Positions 14,908 to 22,907 of a DNA stretch of 64,000 nucleotides are shown here, in pieces. The DNA is from Cryobacterium sp. CG_9.6 (GTDB taxonomy: Bacteria > Actinomycetota > Actinomycetes > Actinomycetales > Microbacteriaceae), in the NCBI RefSeq assembly GCF_029893365.1, contig NZ_JARXUZ010000001.1, positions 186,001 through 250,000 on the forward strand. The letters are read 5' to 3'. A program made the translations under genes and the position numbers. Numbering within the stretch: the stretch's first letter is position 1; every line of letters begins with the position of its first letter. The notes beneath the pieces were generated by a model that worked only from the letters and a program-made list of their open reading frames with translations, was not told the origin of the DNA and did not search any database.

Positions 14908-16326
14908 ATGGCGGACGGCGAACAGCCCATTGCCCAGACGTGGCAGTCGGTACTCACCACATTGGAGTCTGATGCCACCATCACCCCCATGCTCTACGGC
15001 TTTTTGAGCCTAGTAGAACCAAAGGGCATCGCAGCCGGGACTTTCTATCTTGAAGTTCCCAACGAATTCACCGCGAGCATGCTCAATCAGCGGATGCGTG
15101 TCCCCCTCCTCACTGCGATGGGCCAGCTCGACGAGTCCAGCGCCGTCTCCACGTTCTACGTCGTGGTGAATCCGGAACTCGAGCAGGAATCGCTCCGCCC
15201 GCTGCACCAGGCATCAACTCCGCCCGATACAACGACCACCGCGTCGTCGCAATCCGTCTTTGAGGGCGCGGCGCCGGCCCCCGCGCACGAAACTCGGCTG
15301 AACCCGAAATATAGTTTCGACAATTTCGTGATCGGGCAGTCCAACCGGTTTGCACACGCGGCGGCTGTTGCTGTGGCCGAAGCCCCGGCCAAGGCCTACA
15401 ACCCGCTCTTCGTTTACGGCTCGTCCGGCCTCGGAAAAACTCATCTCCTGCACGCCATCGGCCACTATGCAATGAGCCTTTACCCCGGGATCCGTGTTCG
15501 CTACGTAAGTAGCGAAGAGTTCACCAACGATTTCATCAACTCGATCGCCAATAACCGCGGCTCGGCATTTCAGGCCCGGTATCGAAACATCGACATCTTG
15601 ATGATTGACGACATTCAGTTCCTTCAGGGGAAAGCCGAGACCCAGGAAGCCTTCTTCCACACCTTCAACACCCTGCATGACCACAACAAGCAGGTGGTCA
15701 TCACTAGTGACCTCCCGCCAAAACACCTCACCGGATTTGAAGATCGCATGCGGTCGCGCTTTGAGTGGGGCCTGATAACGGATGTCCAGGCTCCCGACCT
15801 CGAGACTCGCATCGCCATTTTGCGCAAGAAGGCGCAGAGCGAAAAGCTTCAGGTACCCCACGACATCCTGGAATTCATGGCCTCTAAGGTCTCGTCCAAT
15901 ATTCGTGAGCTCGAGGGAACCCTTATTCGGGTCACCGCGTTTGCCAGCCTGAACCGCACCCCGGTGAATATGGAACTTGTTCAGACCGTGCTGAAGGACC
16001 TGATCACCCTGGACGATGACAACGTCATTGCTCCGGTGGACATCATCACGAATACTGCGAACTACTTCAAGCTTTCCGTGGATGACCTCTACGGATCATC
16101 TCGCAGCCAGGCCATTGCCACTGCCCGCCAGATTGCTATGTACCTGTGTCGAGAGCTGACAAACCTGTCACTGCCCAAGATCGGACAGCTCTTTGGTAAC
16201 CGCGACCACACCACCGTGATGTACGCGAACAAGAAAATCAGCGAGCTGATGAAAGAACGTCGCTCGATCTACAACCAGGTCACTGAACTGACTAACCGCA
16301 TCAAACAGGACCACCGATACAAGTAG
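14908..16326 (+). CDS. dnaA: Chromosomal replication initiator DnaA
   Basis: The 472-residue protein has an N-terminal DnaB/DciA-interacting domain, a short variable linker (about residues 90-125, rich in T, S, A and P), an AAA+ domain with Walker A GSSGLGKTH (about 171-179) and Walker B DILMIDDIQF, and a C-terminal box-binding helix-turn-helix with GNRDHTTVMYANKKI (about residue 430). It melts oriC and recruits the helicase. The ATG at 14908 is preceded by GAAGGAA. DnaA boxes lie on both sides of the gene. Confidence 0.98.
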   Translation: MADGEQPIAQTWQSVLTTLESDATITPMLYGFLSLVEPKGIAAGTFYLEVPNEFTASMLNQRMRVPLLTAMGQLDESSAVSTFYVVVNPELEQESLRPLHQASTPPDTTTTASSQSVFEGAAPAPAHETRLNPKYSFDNFVIGQSNRFAHAAAVAVAEAPAKAYNPLFVYGSSGLGKTHLLHAIGHYAMSLYPGIRVRYVSSEEFTNDFINSIANNRGSAFQARYRNIDILMIDDIQFLQGKAETQEAFFHTFNTLHDHNKQVVITSDLPPKHLTGFEDRMRSRFEWGLITDVQAPDLETRIAILRKKAQSEKLQVPHDILEFMASKVSSNIRELEGTLIRVTAFASLNRTPVNMELVQTVLKDLITLDDDNVIAPVDIITNTANYFKLSVDDLYGSSRSQAIATARQIAMYLCRELTNLSLPKIGQLFGNRDHTTVMYANKKISELMKERRSIYNQVTELTNRIKQDHRYK

Positions 16327-16713
16327 AAAGTGATTTTTTCCACTTTCACACCTGTGTATAACCCTGTGGAATTTAACTCTTAAACGTGTGAAACCCTGTT
16401 GAAACACGGCATGGGCCTGTGGAAACTCCAAATAACTTAACATCGCTGGCGCCCAGCTTTAGTTAACTTCTCCACAAGCTGCCAACAAGTTACATTCGTG
16501 TAGTTCCCAGCGTTTAACAGAGATCCACAGAGTTATCCACAGTTTCCACAGCGGTTAAGAACATTAACGTTTAACTTAAATTTCTCTCCATTCGACAACC
16601 TTGAAGAGCTGGCGGGCGCATCCACGCACGCTCTCAGAACCGGGCTAGGGTTGAGGCCCACCCCGCAAAATACCCGTGCCACTCCCGGCCTTTCATCGAA
16701 CAGGAGCCCCTTC
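16327..16713. other. oriC: Probable chromosomal replication origin oriC
   Basis: The 387-bp dnaA-dnaN gap is AT-rich. It holds a perfect DnaA box TTATCCACA (16533-16541) flanked by near matches at 16521-16529 (AGATCCACA) and 16542-16550 (GTTTCCACA), giving three closely spaced boxes. Other near matches are 16353-16361 (TGTGTATAA), 16417-16425 (CTGTGGAAA) and 16468-16476 (TTCTCCACA). The pentamer TTAAC occurs six times (16373, 16437, 16463, 16514, 16564, 16571). A 7-bp hairpin GAAAGTG / CACTTTC follows the dnaA stop. Location and content are those of an actinobacterial oriC. Confidence 0.85.
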
Positions 16714-17862
16714 GTGAGATTTCAGGCCAACCGTGATGTCTTCAGTGAAGCTGTGTCATTCGCTGTGAAGCTTCTGCCGCAACGAACGACGCTCCCGATC
16801 TTGAGCGGCGTGCTCATCGAGGCCACCGAAAATGGACTGGTCCTGTCGTCGTTTGACTACGAGGTTTCTGCGCAGACCGAAATCGCTGCAGACGTTGAAG
16901 AGACAGGCAAGGTGCTTGTGTCCGGGCGACTCCTTGCCGAGATCGCAAGTCGTTTGCCGAACGCTCCCGTTCGTTTCAGCACAGAAAACTCGCGCATCAA
17001 GGTGAGCTGCGGGTCCGCAAGCTTCACCCTGTTGTCTATGCCTGTTGAGGAATACCCGAGCATTCCCCAGATCAGCGCCGAATCTGGGCTTGTTCCGGCT
17101 GAGGAATTCGCGGCAGCAGTCGCTCAGGTAGCCGTGGCGGCATCGCGTGACGACGTCACGCCGGTGATCACCGGCGTTCAGCTTGAAGTGACCGAAAACA
17201 GCCTGAGCCTCGTGGCTACAGACCGATACCGGGTCGCGGTGCGCAGCATCGATTGGGATCCGGGTAGCAACGCCGGCCAGGGAACCATCACTGCACTCGT
17301 ACCTGCCCGAACACTTCAGGAGGTTGGTAAGACCTTCGGCCACAGCGGCACAATTTCGGTCTCCATCACCAACAGTGACGACCGGGAACTGATCGCCTTC
17401 ACGGCGAACAAGAAGACCGTGACATCCCTGCTGATCAAGGGGAATTTTCCTCCCGTGCGCCGCTTGTTCCCCACGGCCGTGGATAACTACGCCGTAATGA
17501 ACACCGCAGAGTTGATTGAGGCGACACGACGCGTGCAGCTCGTTCTGGAGCGCGAAGCAGCACTTCGGTTTACCTTCACAGCTGACGGGCTTACCCTTGA
17601 AGCAGTCGGCTCCGAACAGGCACAAGCCTCGGAATCCATCGACGCAATCCTCTCCGGTAGTGACACCGTCGTGTCACTCAAGCCCCAGTTCCTGCTCGAT
17701 GGCCTGGGAGCGGTGCACTCCGAATTTGTACGAATTTCGTTCACGAAGACCGAAAACCCGAACAAGCCTGGCCCTGTTCTTATTACGAGTCAAACCTCGC
17801 GTGAACAGTCCGGTGCCGACAGCTACAAGTACCTGCTGCAGCCTAATTTGCTGTTGCGCTAG
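16714..17862 (+). CDS. dnaN: DNA polymerase III sliding clamp (beta subunit)
   Basis: The 382-residue protein starts MRFQANRDVFSEAVSFAVKLLPQRTTLPIL, typical of actinobacterial DnaN, and comprises three similar clamp domains. The GTG at 16714 is chosen because CAGGAG lies 7 nt upstream and because homologues begin at this residue; a longer in-frame start at 16651 adds only low-complexity residues. It confers processivity on the replicase. It follows oriC directly and precedes gnd and recF. Confidence 0.97.
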   Translation: MRFQANRDVFSEAVSFAVKLLPQRTTLPILSGVLIEATENGLVLSSFDYEVSAQTEIAADVEETGKVLVSGRLLAEIASRLPNAPVRFSTENSRIKVSCGSASFTLLSMPVEEYPSIPQISAESGLVPAEEFAAAVAQVAVAASRDDVTPVITGVQLEVTENSLSLVATDRYRVAVRSIDWDPGSNAGQGTITALVPARTLQEVGKTFGHSGTISVSITNSDDRELIAFTANKKTVTSLLIKGNFPPVRRLFPTAVDNYAVMNTAELIEATRRVQLVLEREAALRFTFTADGLTLEAVGSEQAQASESIDAILSGSDTVVSLKPQFLLDGLGAVHSEFVRISFTKTENPNKPGPVLITSQTSREQSGADSYKYLLQPNLLLR

Positions 17863-17885
17863 TCGTCACAATCACGGAGAACACC

Positions 17886-18773
17886 ATGCACATTGGAATT
17901 ATTGGTCTGGGCAAAATGGGCGCGAACATGCGCGACCGCCTACGTAACAAGGGCATTGAGGTCACGGGATATGACCGTAACCCCGACGTAACGGATGTCG
18001 CATCCACGTCGGACCTGATCGCGGCGCTTCCCGCTCCTCGCCTGGTCTGGGTCATGGTTCCGTCCGGTGCCATCACCGATTCCGTCATCGCGGAACTCTC
18101 GGAGAAGCTCGACGCCGGCGATCTTGTTGTGGATGGTGGCAACTCACGCTTCACCGATGACTTCACCCACGCCGCTCTGCTGGCGGAGAAAGGCATCAAT
18201 TACATTGACGTTGGTGTCTCCGGTGGCGTGTGGGGTGTGGAAAACGGTTATGGCCTGATGGTCGGTGGCCACGCAGATCAGGTCGAACGGGCAATGCCTG
18301 TTTTTGATGCGTTGCGCCCCGAAGGTCCGCGCGACGAAAGCTTCGTGCACGCCGGCGAAATCGGTGCCGGTCACTACGCGAAAATGGTGCACAACGGAAT
18401 CGAATACGCCCTCATGCAGGGGTACGCCGAGGGGTATGAGATGCTCGCGAAGCGCAGCGACCTCATTAAGGATGTCACCGGAACGTTCAAGTCGTGGCAG
18501 CGCGGCACGGTCGTGCGGTCCTGGCTACTTGAACTGCTCGTGAATGCGCTGGAAGACGACCCTGCGCTGGAGAGCATCGAAGGATTTGTCGATGATTCCG
18601 GAGAGGGTCGCTGGACCATCGAGGAAGCGCTGTCGAACGCTGTTCCCGTTCCCGCCATGAGTGCGGCAATCTTCGCGCGGTTCGCGTCGCGTCAGGAGGA
18701 CTCCCCCGCAATGAAGGCCGTCGCTGCGCTGCGCAACCAGTTCGGCGGGCACGCCGTCAAGAAGGCCGACTGA
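17886..18773 (+). CDS. gnd: 6-phosphogluconate dehydrogenase, short (decarboxylating) type
   Basis: The 295-residue enzyme oxidises and decarboxylates 6-phosphogluconate to ribulose 5-phosphate. It has the dinucleotide-binding motif GLGKMG (residues 7-12), VVDGGNSRF, GVSGGVWGVENGYGLMVGG and the catalytic KMVHNGIEY. The length matches the short Gnd form (about 300 residues) rather than the 470-residue classical form; short forms often use NAD. A gnd between dnaN and recF is typical of Actinobacteria. Its ribulose 5-phosphate product is also the acceptor for HxlA encoded at 63307. Confidence 0.94.
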   Translation: MHIGIIGLGKMGANMRDRLRNKGIEVTGYDRNPDVTDVASTSDLIAALPAPRLVWVMVPSGAITDSVIAELSEKLDAGDLVVDGGNSRFTDDFTHAALLAEKGINYIDVGVSGGVWGVENGYGLMVGGHADQVERAMPVFDALRPEGPRDESFVHAGEIGAGHYAKMVHNGIEYALMQGYAEGYEMLAKRSDLIKDVTGTFKSWQRGTVVRSWLLELLVNALEDDPALESIEGFVDDSGEGRWTIEEALSNAVPVPAMSAAIFARFASRQEDSPAMKAVAALRNQFGGHAVKKAD

Positions 18774-18778
18774 TCTGA

Positions 18779-20305
18779 GTGCGCGTTACCCACCTGTCGC
18801 TGACTGACTTTCGTAATTACACGGAAGCAGAGGTTCCCCTTCGCGCGGGAGCCAACCTCATCGTGGGTCGCAACGGGCAGGGTAAGACCAACCTGGTGGA
18901 AGCCCTCGGCTATCTCAGCACGCTGGGCTCCCACCGGGTCTCCGATGACAAGGCCATGATCAGGGCCGGGCAACCGTCAGCAATCATTCGCGCCCGCCTC
19001 GAATACAACGGGCGCGAGATCCTGACAGAGGTGCAACTCAACCGCGTTGGACTCAATCGGGCACAGGTAAACCGGTCAGCGATTCGCACCCGGGATCTTC
19101 CGCGGTATTTTTCCAGTGTTGTTTTTGCCCCTGAGGATCTCGCGCTGGTTCGCGGCGACCCGTCGGGGCGGCGCCGGTTTCTGGACCAGCTGCTCGTGCT
19201 GCGCTCCCCCAGAATGTCGGGCGTGATTGCCGACTATGAACGTGTATTGAAGCAACGAAACAGCCTGTTGAAGTCGGCCCGTGGTTCTATGGCCAAGCAG
19301 AATCAATTGAGCACTCTTGACATCTGGGATGAGCGGCTGATTGGGCTGGGCTCGGAGATCATTGACGCGCGCAGCGAGCTGGTTTGGTTACTCGGTGAAC
19401 CTCTGCGCGCTGCCTATCGTGCGGTAGTTGGGGATGATCACGGCCCCCAGCTTGTGGAGTTGCTGAGCGTGTTTGGCGCAGACGGTGACGCGGGGGTTTC
19501 TGCACGCGGTGTCCCAGGTGGGCGAGGGGTCTCGACAAGCTCGACCAGCGAAATGGGGGCGTCGCAGGGGATAGAGGCGCGTGAGACTACGGTTGGGGCC
19601 GGCGCTGTGAGTGATGATGCGGTTCGCGGGGTCTCGAGCGGCGAGGGCGGCTCGAGTAGTGGGGCCGCGGCGACCGCAGACGGTGACGCGGGGGTTTCTG
19701 CACGCGGTGTCTCGGGTGGGCGAGGGGTCTCGACAAGCTCGACCAGCGAAATGGGGGCGTCGCAGGGGGTAGGGGCGCGTGAAACAACGGCTGGGGCTGG
19801 CGTTGTAAGTGATGATGCGGCTCGCGGGGTCTCGAGCGGCGAGGGCGGCTCGAGTAGTGGGGCCGCGGCGACCGGCGACGGTGAGGCGGGGTGGAGCGGG
19901 CGAGACGGGACGCGGGAAGCTTTTCGGGAAGCGTTGGCCGGAGTTCGCGGCAAAGAACTGGAACGCGGAATCACACTCGTGGGTCCGCACCGGGACGATC
20001 TGATTTTCATCCTCAATGATCTGCCGGCCAAGGGCTACGCCAGCCACGGAGAATCGTGGTCATTCGCACTGTCGCTGAAACTTGCATCCGCTGAGCTATT
20101 GCGTCGTGATTCAGCCACCGGCGACCCCGTTTTGATTCTCGACGACGTGTTCGCCGAGCTCGATCAGTCGCGTCGGCGTCGTCTGGCCGAGGCCATCAGT
20201 GAGTACGAGCAGGTTCTGATTACGGCTGCGGTGCTGGACGATGTTCCCGAGGCATTCACGGCCCACACGATTCATATTCGAGGCGGTGCCGTCGTCGATG
20301 CCTGA
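18779..20305 (+). CDS. recF: DNA replication and repair protein RecF with a repeat-derived insertion
   Basis: RecF helps load RecA at gaps and is an SMC-like ATPase. The protein has Walker A GRNGQGKTN (residues 30-38), the YRAVVGDD region of lobe II, GPHRDDL, the ABC signature region SHGESWSFALSLKLA and Walker B DPVLILDDVFAELD. At 508 residues it is about 130 longer than usual homologues (370-400). The excess is a Gly/Ser/Ala-rich insertion at residues 234-365 made of two 66-residue repeats that differ at six residues, plus a short third start. The insertion sits between conserved blocks, in a loop that varies among RecF proteins, and keeps the frame. GTG at 18779 is 3 nt after the gnd stop; the 3' end overlaps dciA by 8 nt. 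Confidence 0.95.
   Translation: MRVTHLSLTDFRNYTEAEVPLRAGANLIVGRNGQGKTNLVEALGYLSTLGSHRVSDDKAMIRAGQPSAIIRARLEYNGREILTEVQLNRVGLNRAQVNRSAIRTRDLPRYFSSVVFAPEDLALVRGDPSGRRRFLDQLLVLRSPRMSGVIADYERVLKQRNSLLKSARGSMAKQNQLSTLDIWDERLIGLGSEIIDARSELVWLLGEPLRAAYRAVVGDDHGPQLVELLSVFGADGDAGVSARGVPGGRGVSTSSTSEMGASQGIEARETTVGAGAVSDDAVRGVSSGEGGSSSGAAATADGDAGVSARGVSGGRGVSTSSTSEMGASQGVGARETTAGAGVVSDDAARGVSSGEGGSSSGAAATGDGEAGWSGRDGTREAFREALAGVRGKELERGITLVGPHRDDLIFILNDLPAKGYASHGESWSFALSLKLASAELLRRDSATGDPVLILDDVFAELDQSRRRRLAEAISEYEQVLITAAVLDDVPEAFTAHTIHIRGGAVVDA
19478..19890 (+). repeat. 198-bp tandem duplication inside recF carrying the palindromic repeat core
   Basis: Copy 1 is 19478-19675, copy 2 is 19676-19873, and a third copy begins but stops after about 18 bp. 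By eye the two copies differ at about 11 of 198 positions. Each contains GGTCTCGACAAGCTCGACC (about 19530 and 19728), the same motif found in array B. The unit length is exactly 66 codons, so the frame is preserved, and the motif is read as GVSTSSTS. Confidence 0.95.
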
Positions 20306-20810
20306 GCCGATCGACCCGCCCGAACGCCATCTCAGTGAAGCGGCGCAGGTCTTCCTCAGATTTAAAAATATTTTTGGCGATCCAAATGCTCGGCGGAGCC
20401 GAGGTAAGCGCCGACTGCGAGACGAGCAGGGGTCGAGCGTTCCCTATGGTGTGGGACGGGATCCGCGGGGAATCGGCGACACGATCAATTCCCTCACCAT
20501 GCAACTCGGGTGGAATTCGCCGCTTGCCCAGTCCGAGCTCCTCGCATCATGGTCAGAACTTGCGGGTGAAGAGACGGCCAGACACTCCAATCCGGCCGGT
20601 ATCGACGAGGGAGTGCTCACCGTGCACTGTGAGTCGACGGCCTGGGCGACGCAACTTCGGCTGATGCGCAATGAAATCATGAACCATATCGCCAACAAGT
20701 ATCCCGATGCGGGTATCGAGTCGATCCGTTTCCAAGGACCCAACGCGCCATCCTGGAAAAAGGGTCCCAGATCAATTCCAGGGCGTGGTCCGCGCGATAC
20801 CTACGGGTAA
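20298..20810 (+). CDS. dciA: DciA-like protein (DUF721)
   Basis: The 170-residue protein has the DUF721 domain in its C-terminal half (WSELAGEETARHSNPAGIDEG, then GVLTVHCESTAWATQLRLM). DciA is the ancestral replicative-helicase loader/operator in bacteria that lack DnaC or DnaI, which includes Actinobacteria. The N-terminal half is basic and probably disordered. The ATG at 20298 overlaps the recF stop by 8 nt (ATGCCTGA), supporting this start over an upstream one inside recF. Confidence 0.88.
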   Translation: MPEPIDPPERHLSEAAQVFLRFKNIFGDPNARRSRGKRRLRDEQGSSVPYGVGRDPRGIGDTINSLTMQLGWNSPLAQSELLASWSELAGEETARHSNPAGIDEGVLTVHCESTAWATQLRLMRNEIMNHIANKYPDAGIESIRFQGPNAPSWKKGPRSIPGRGPRDTYG

Positions 20811-20930
20811 CCCAACAAATTAGGTCTCCGATCGAAAAAAAGCCGTCAAACGGCGATATTGGACCGGACATCACGCCCCGTTTGGTAAACTGAATGGTCG
20901 CCCGTGCGATGGTCAGGAGCCAAATTTCAC

Positions 20931-22907
20931 ATGACAGTTGAATCTACGCCCGTGCCGGAGCACGAATATGGTGCCGACGACATCCAGGTTCTCGAAGGGC
21001 TTGAAGCCGTTCGCAAGCGCCCGGGAATGTACATCGGTTCCACTGGGCCCCGTGGTCTTCATCATCTCGTCTACGAAATTGTTGACAACTCTGTCGACGA
21101 AGCTCTCGCTGGACACTGCGACCTGATCGACATTCGCATCCTTGCCGACGGCGCAGTCCGTGTTGAAGACAACGGCCGCGGTATTCCGGTTGACATTCAC
21201 CGCACAGAGGGACGCTCGACCGTTGAGGTCGTACTCACCGTTCTGCACGCCGGTGGAAAGTTTGGTGGCGGCGGCTACTCGGTTTCTGGTGGACTGCACG
21301 GCGTGGGTAGCTCCGTCGTGAATGCGCTCTCGTCGCGCCTCGAGGTTGAGGTGCGTCGACAGGGCCACGTGTGGCGGCAGTCGTTTGCCGACGGCGTTCC
21401 GAACGCTCCCCTGGCTAAGGGTGAGGAATCAGGCGAAACCGGAACAACCATCACATTCTGGCCGAGCGCCGAAACGTTTGAGACCACGGAATTTGACTAC
21501 GAGACGCTGCGAGCACGATTCCAGCAGATGGCGTTTTTGAACAAGGGTCTGCACCTCAAGCTCACCGACGAGCGCGCGGGTCACGAAGACGACAACGGTG
21601 TCGCCGTCACGAATTCATTCATGTACGAGCAGGGTCTCGTTGACTACGTGCAGTACCTCAACCGCTCCAAAAAGGCCGAACTCGTCAACGACGACATCAT
21701 CTCCTTTGAGTGGGAGGACAACGACAAGAAGATGGCGTTGGAAGTGGCCATGCAGTGGACCACGGCGTACACCGAAAGTGTGCACACCTACGCGAACACC
21801 ATCAACACCCACGAGGGTGGCACGCACGAAGAGGGCTTCCGTTCCGCTCTCACCACCCTCGTGAACAAGTACGCGCGTGAGAAGGGCATCCTGAAAGAAA
21901 AGGATGACAACCTCACCGGTGACGACGTGCGCGAAGGCCTGACTGCCGTGGTGTCGATCAAGCTCGCTGAGCCGCAGTTCGAGGGCCAGACAAAGACCAA
22001 GCTGGGTAACACTGAAGCGAAGACGTTCGTGCAGCGTGTGGCCGGAGAACAGCTGGCGCACTGGTTCAACATGAATCCCAATCCCGCACGGGAGATCATT
22101 CGTAAGGCGCTCCAGGCGAGCAACGCCCGCATGGCGGCTCGTAAGGCGCGTGAGACCGCGCGCCGCAAGGGCCTCCTTGAGGGTGGCGGCATGCCCGGCA
22201 AGCTCAAAGATTGCCAGAGCAAAGACCCCTCTCTCTCCGAGATCTTCATCGTTGAGGGTGACTCAGCCGGCGGCTCGGCTGTTCAGGGACGTAACCCCGA
22301 GACGCAGGCCATCCTGCCTCTGCGTGGCAAGATCCTCAACGTGGAGAAGGCGCGTCTCGATCGCGCCCTCGGCAATAACGAGGTTCAGGCCATGATCACG
22401 GCCTTCGGTGCCGGCATCGGCGAGGACTTCAACCCCGACAAGGTGCGCTACCACAAAATCGTGCTGATGGCCGATGCTGATGTTGACGGCCAGCACATCA
22501 CGACCCTGCTGCTGACGCTGCTCTTCCGCTACATGCGCCCTCTGATCGACCTCGGGTACGTGTACCTCGCGCAACCGCCGCTGTACCGACTCAAGTGGGC
22601 AAACGCACCGCACGAGTATGTGTACTCCGACCGTGAGCGCGACGCACTCCTGGCCGATGGTGCTGCCTCCGGGAAGCGCATCCCCAAGGACAACGGAATC
22701 CAGCGCTACAAGGGTCTCGGCGAGATGGACTACAAGGAGCTGTGGGAAACCACGATGGCACCCGAGTCCCGCACCCTGCTGCAGGTCACGCTTGATGACG
22801 CTGCCGCTGCCGACGAAATTTTCTCCACCCTGATGGGCGAAGACGTCGAATCCCGACGTAACTTCATCCAGAAGAACGCGAAGGACGTGCGTTTCCTTGA
22901 CATCTGA
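20931..22907 (+). CDS. gyrB: DNA gyrase subunit B
   Basis: The 658-residue ATPase subunit of gyrase shows the GHKL ATP-binding motifs [10 protein letters not shown] and [25 protein letters not shown], and the TOPRIM motifs EGDSAGGSA and DADVDGQH. The start at 20931 ([18 protein letters not shown]) is preferred because homologues begin here; AGGAG lies 11 nt upstream. It overlaps gyrA by 11 nt. With GyrA it introduces negative supercoils. Confidence 0.97.
   Translation: MTVESTPVPEHEYGADDIQVLEGLEAVRKRPGMYIGSTGPRGLHHLVYEIVDNSVDEALAGHCDLIDIRILADGAVRVEDNGRGIPVDIHRTEGRSTVEVVLTVLHAGGKFGGGGYSVSGGLHGVGSSVVNALSSRLEVEVRRQGHVWRQSFADGVPNAPLAKGEESGETGTTITFWPSAETFETTEFDYETLRARFQQMAFLNKGLHLKLTDERAGHEDDNGVAVTNSFMYEQGLVDYVQYLNRSKKAELVNDDIISFEWEDNDKKMALEVAMQWTTAYTESVHTYANTINTHEGGTHEEGFRSALTTLVNKYAREKGILKEKDDNLTGDDVREGLTAVVSIKLAEPQFEGQTKTKLGNTEAKTFVQRVAGEQLAHWFNMNPNPAREIIRKALQASNARMAARKARETARRKGLLEGGGMPGKLKDCQSKDPSLSEIFIVEGDSAGGSAVQGRNPETQAILPLRGKILNVEKARLDRALGNNEVQAMITAFGAGIGEDFNPDKVRYHKIVLMADADVDGQHITTLLLTLLFRYMRPLIDLGYVYLAQPPLYRLKWANAPHEYVYSDRERDALLADGAASGKRIPKDNGIQRYKGLGEMDYKELWETTMAPESRTLLQVTLDDAAAADEIFSTLMGEDVESRRNFIQKNAKDVRFLDI

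Noticed and set aside
18779..20305. recF as a frameshifted or misassembled pseudogene
   Set aside because: All RecF motifs before and after the insertion are intact in one frame and the unit length is a multiple of three, so the gene is read as functional; assembly error in copy number cannot be excluded from sequence alone.
20834..20854. Minus-strand terminator before gyrB
   Set aside because: GCCGT / ACGGC with an A run on the left would end a minus-strand transcript, but the stem is only 5 bp and no minus-strand gene reads into it.
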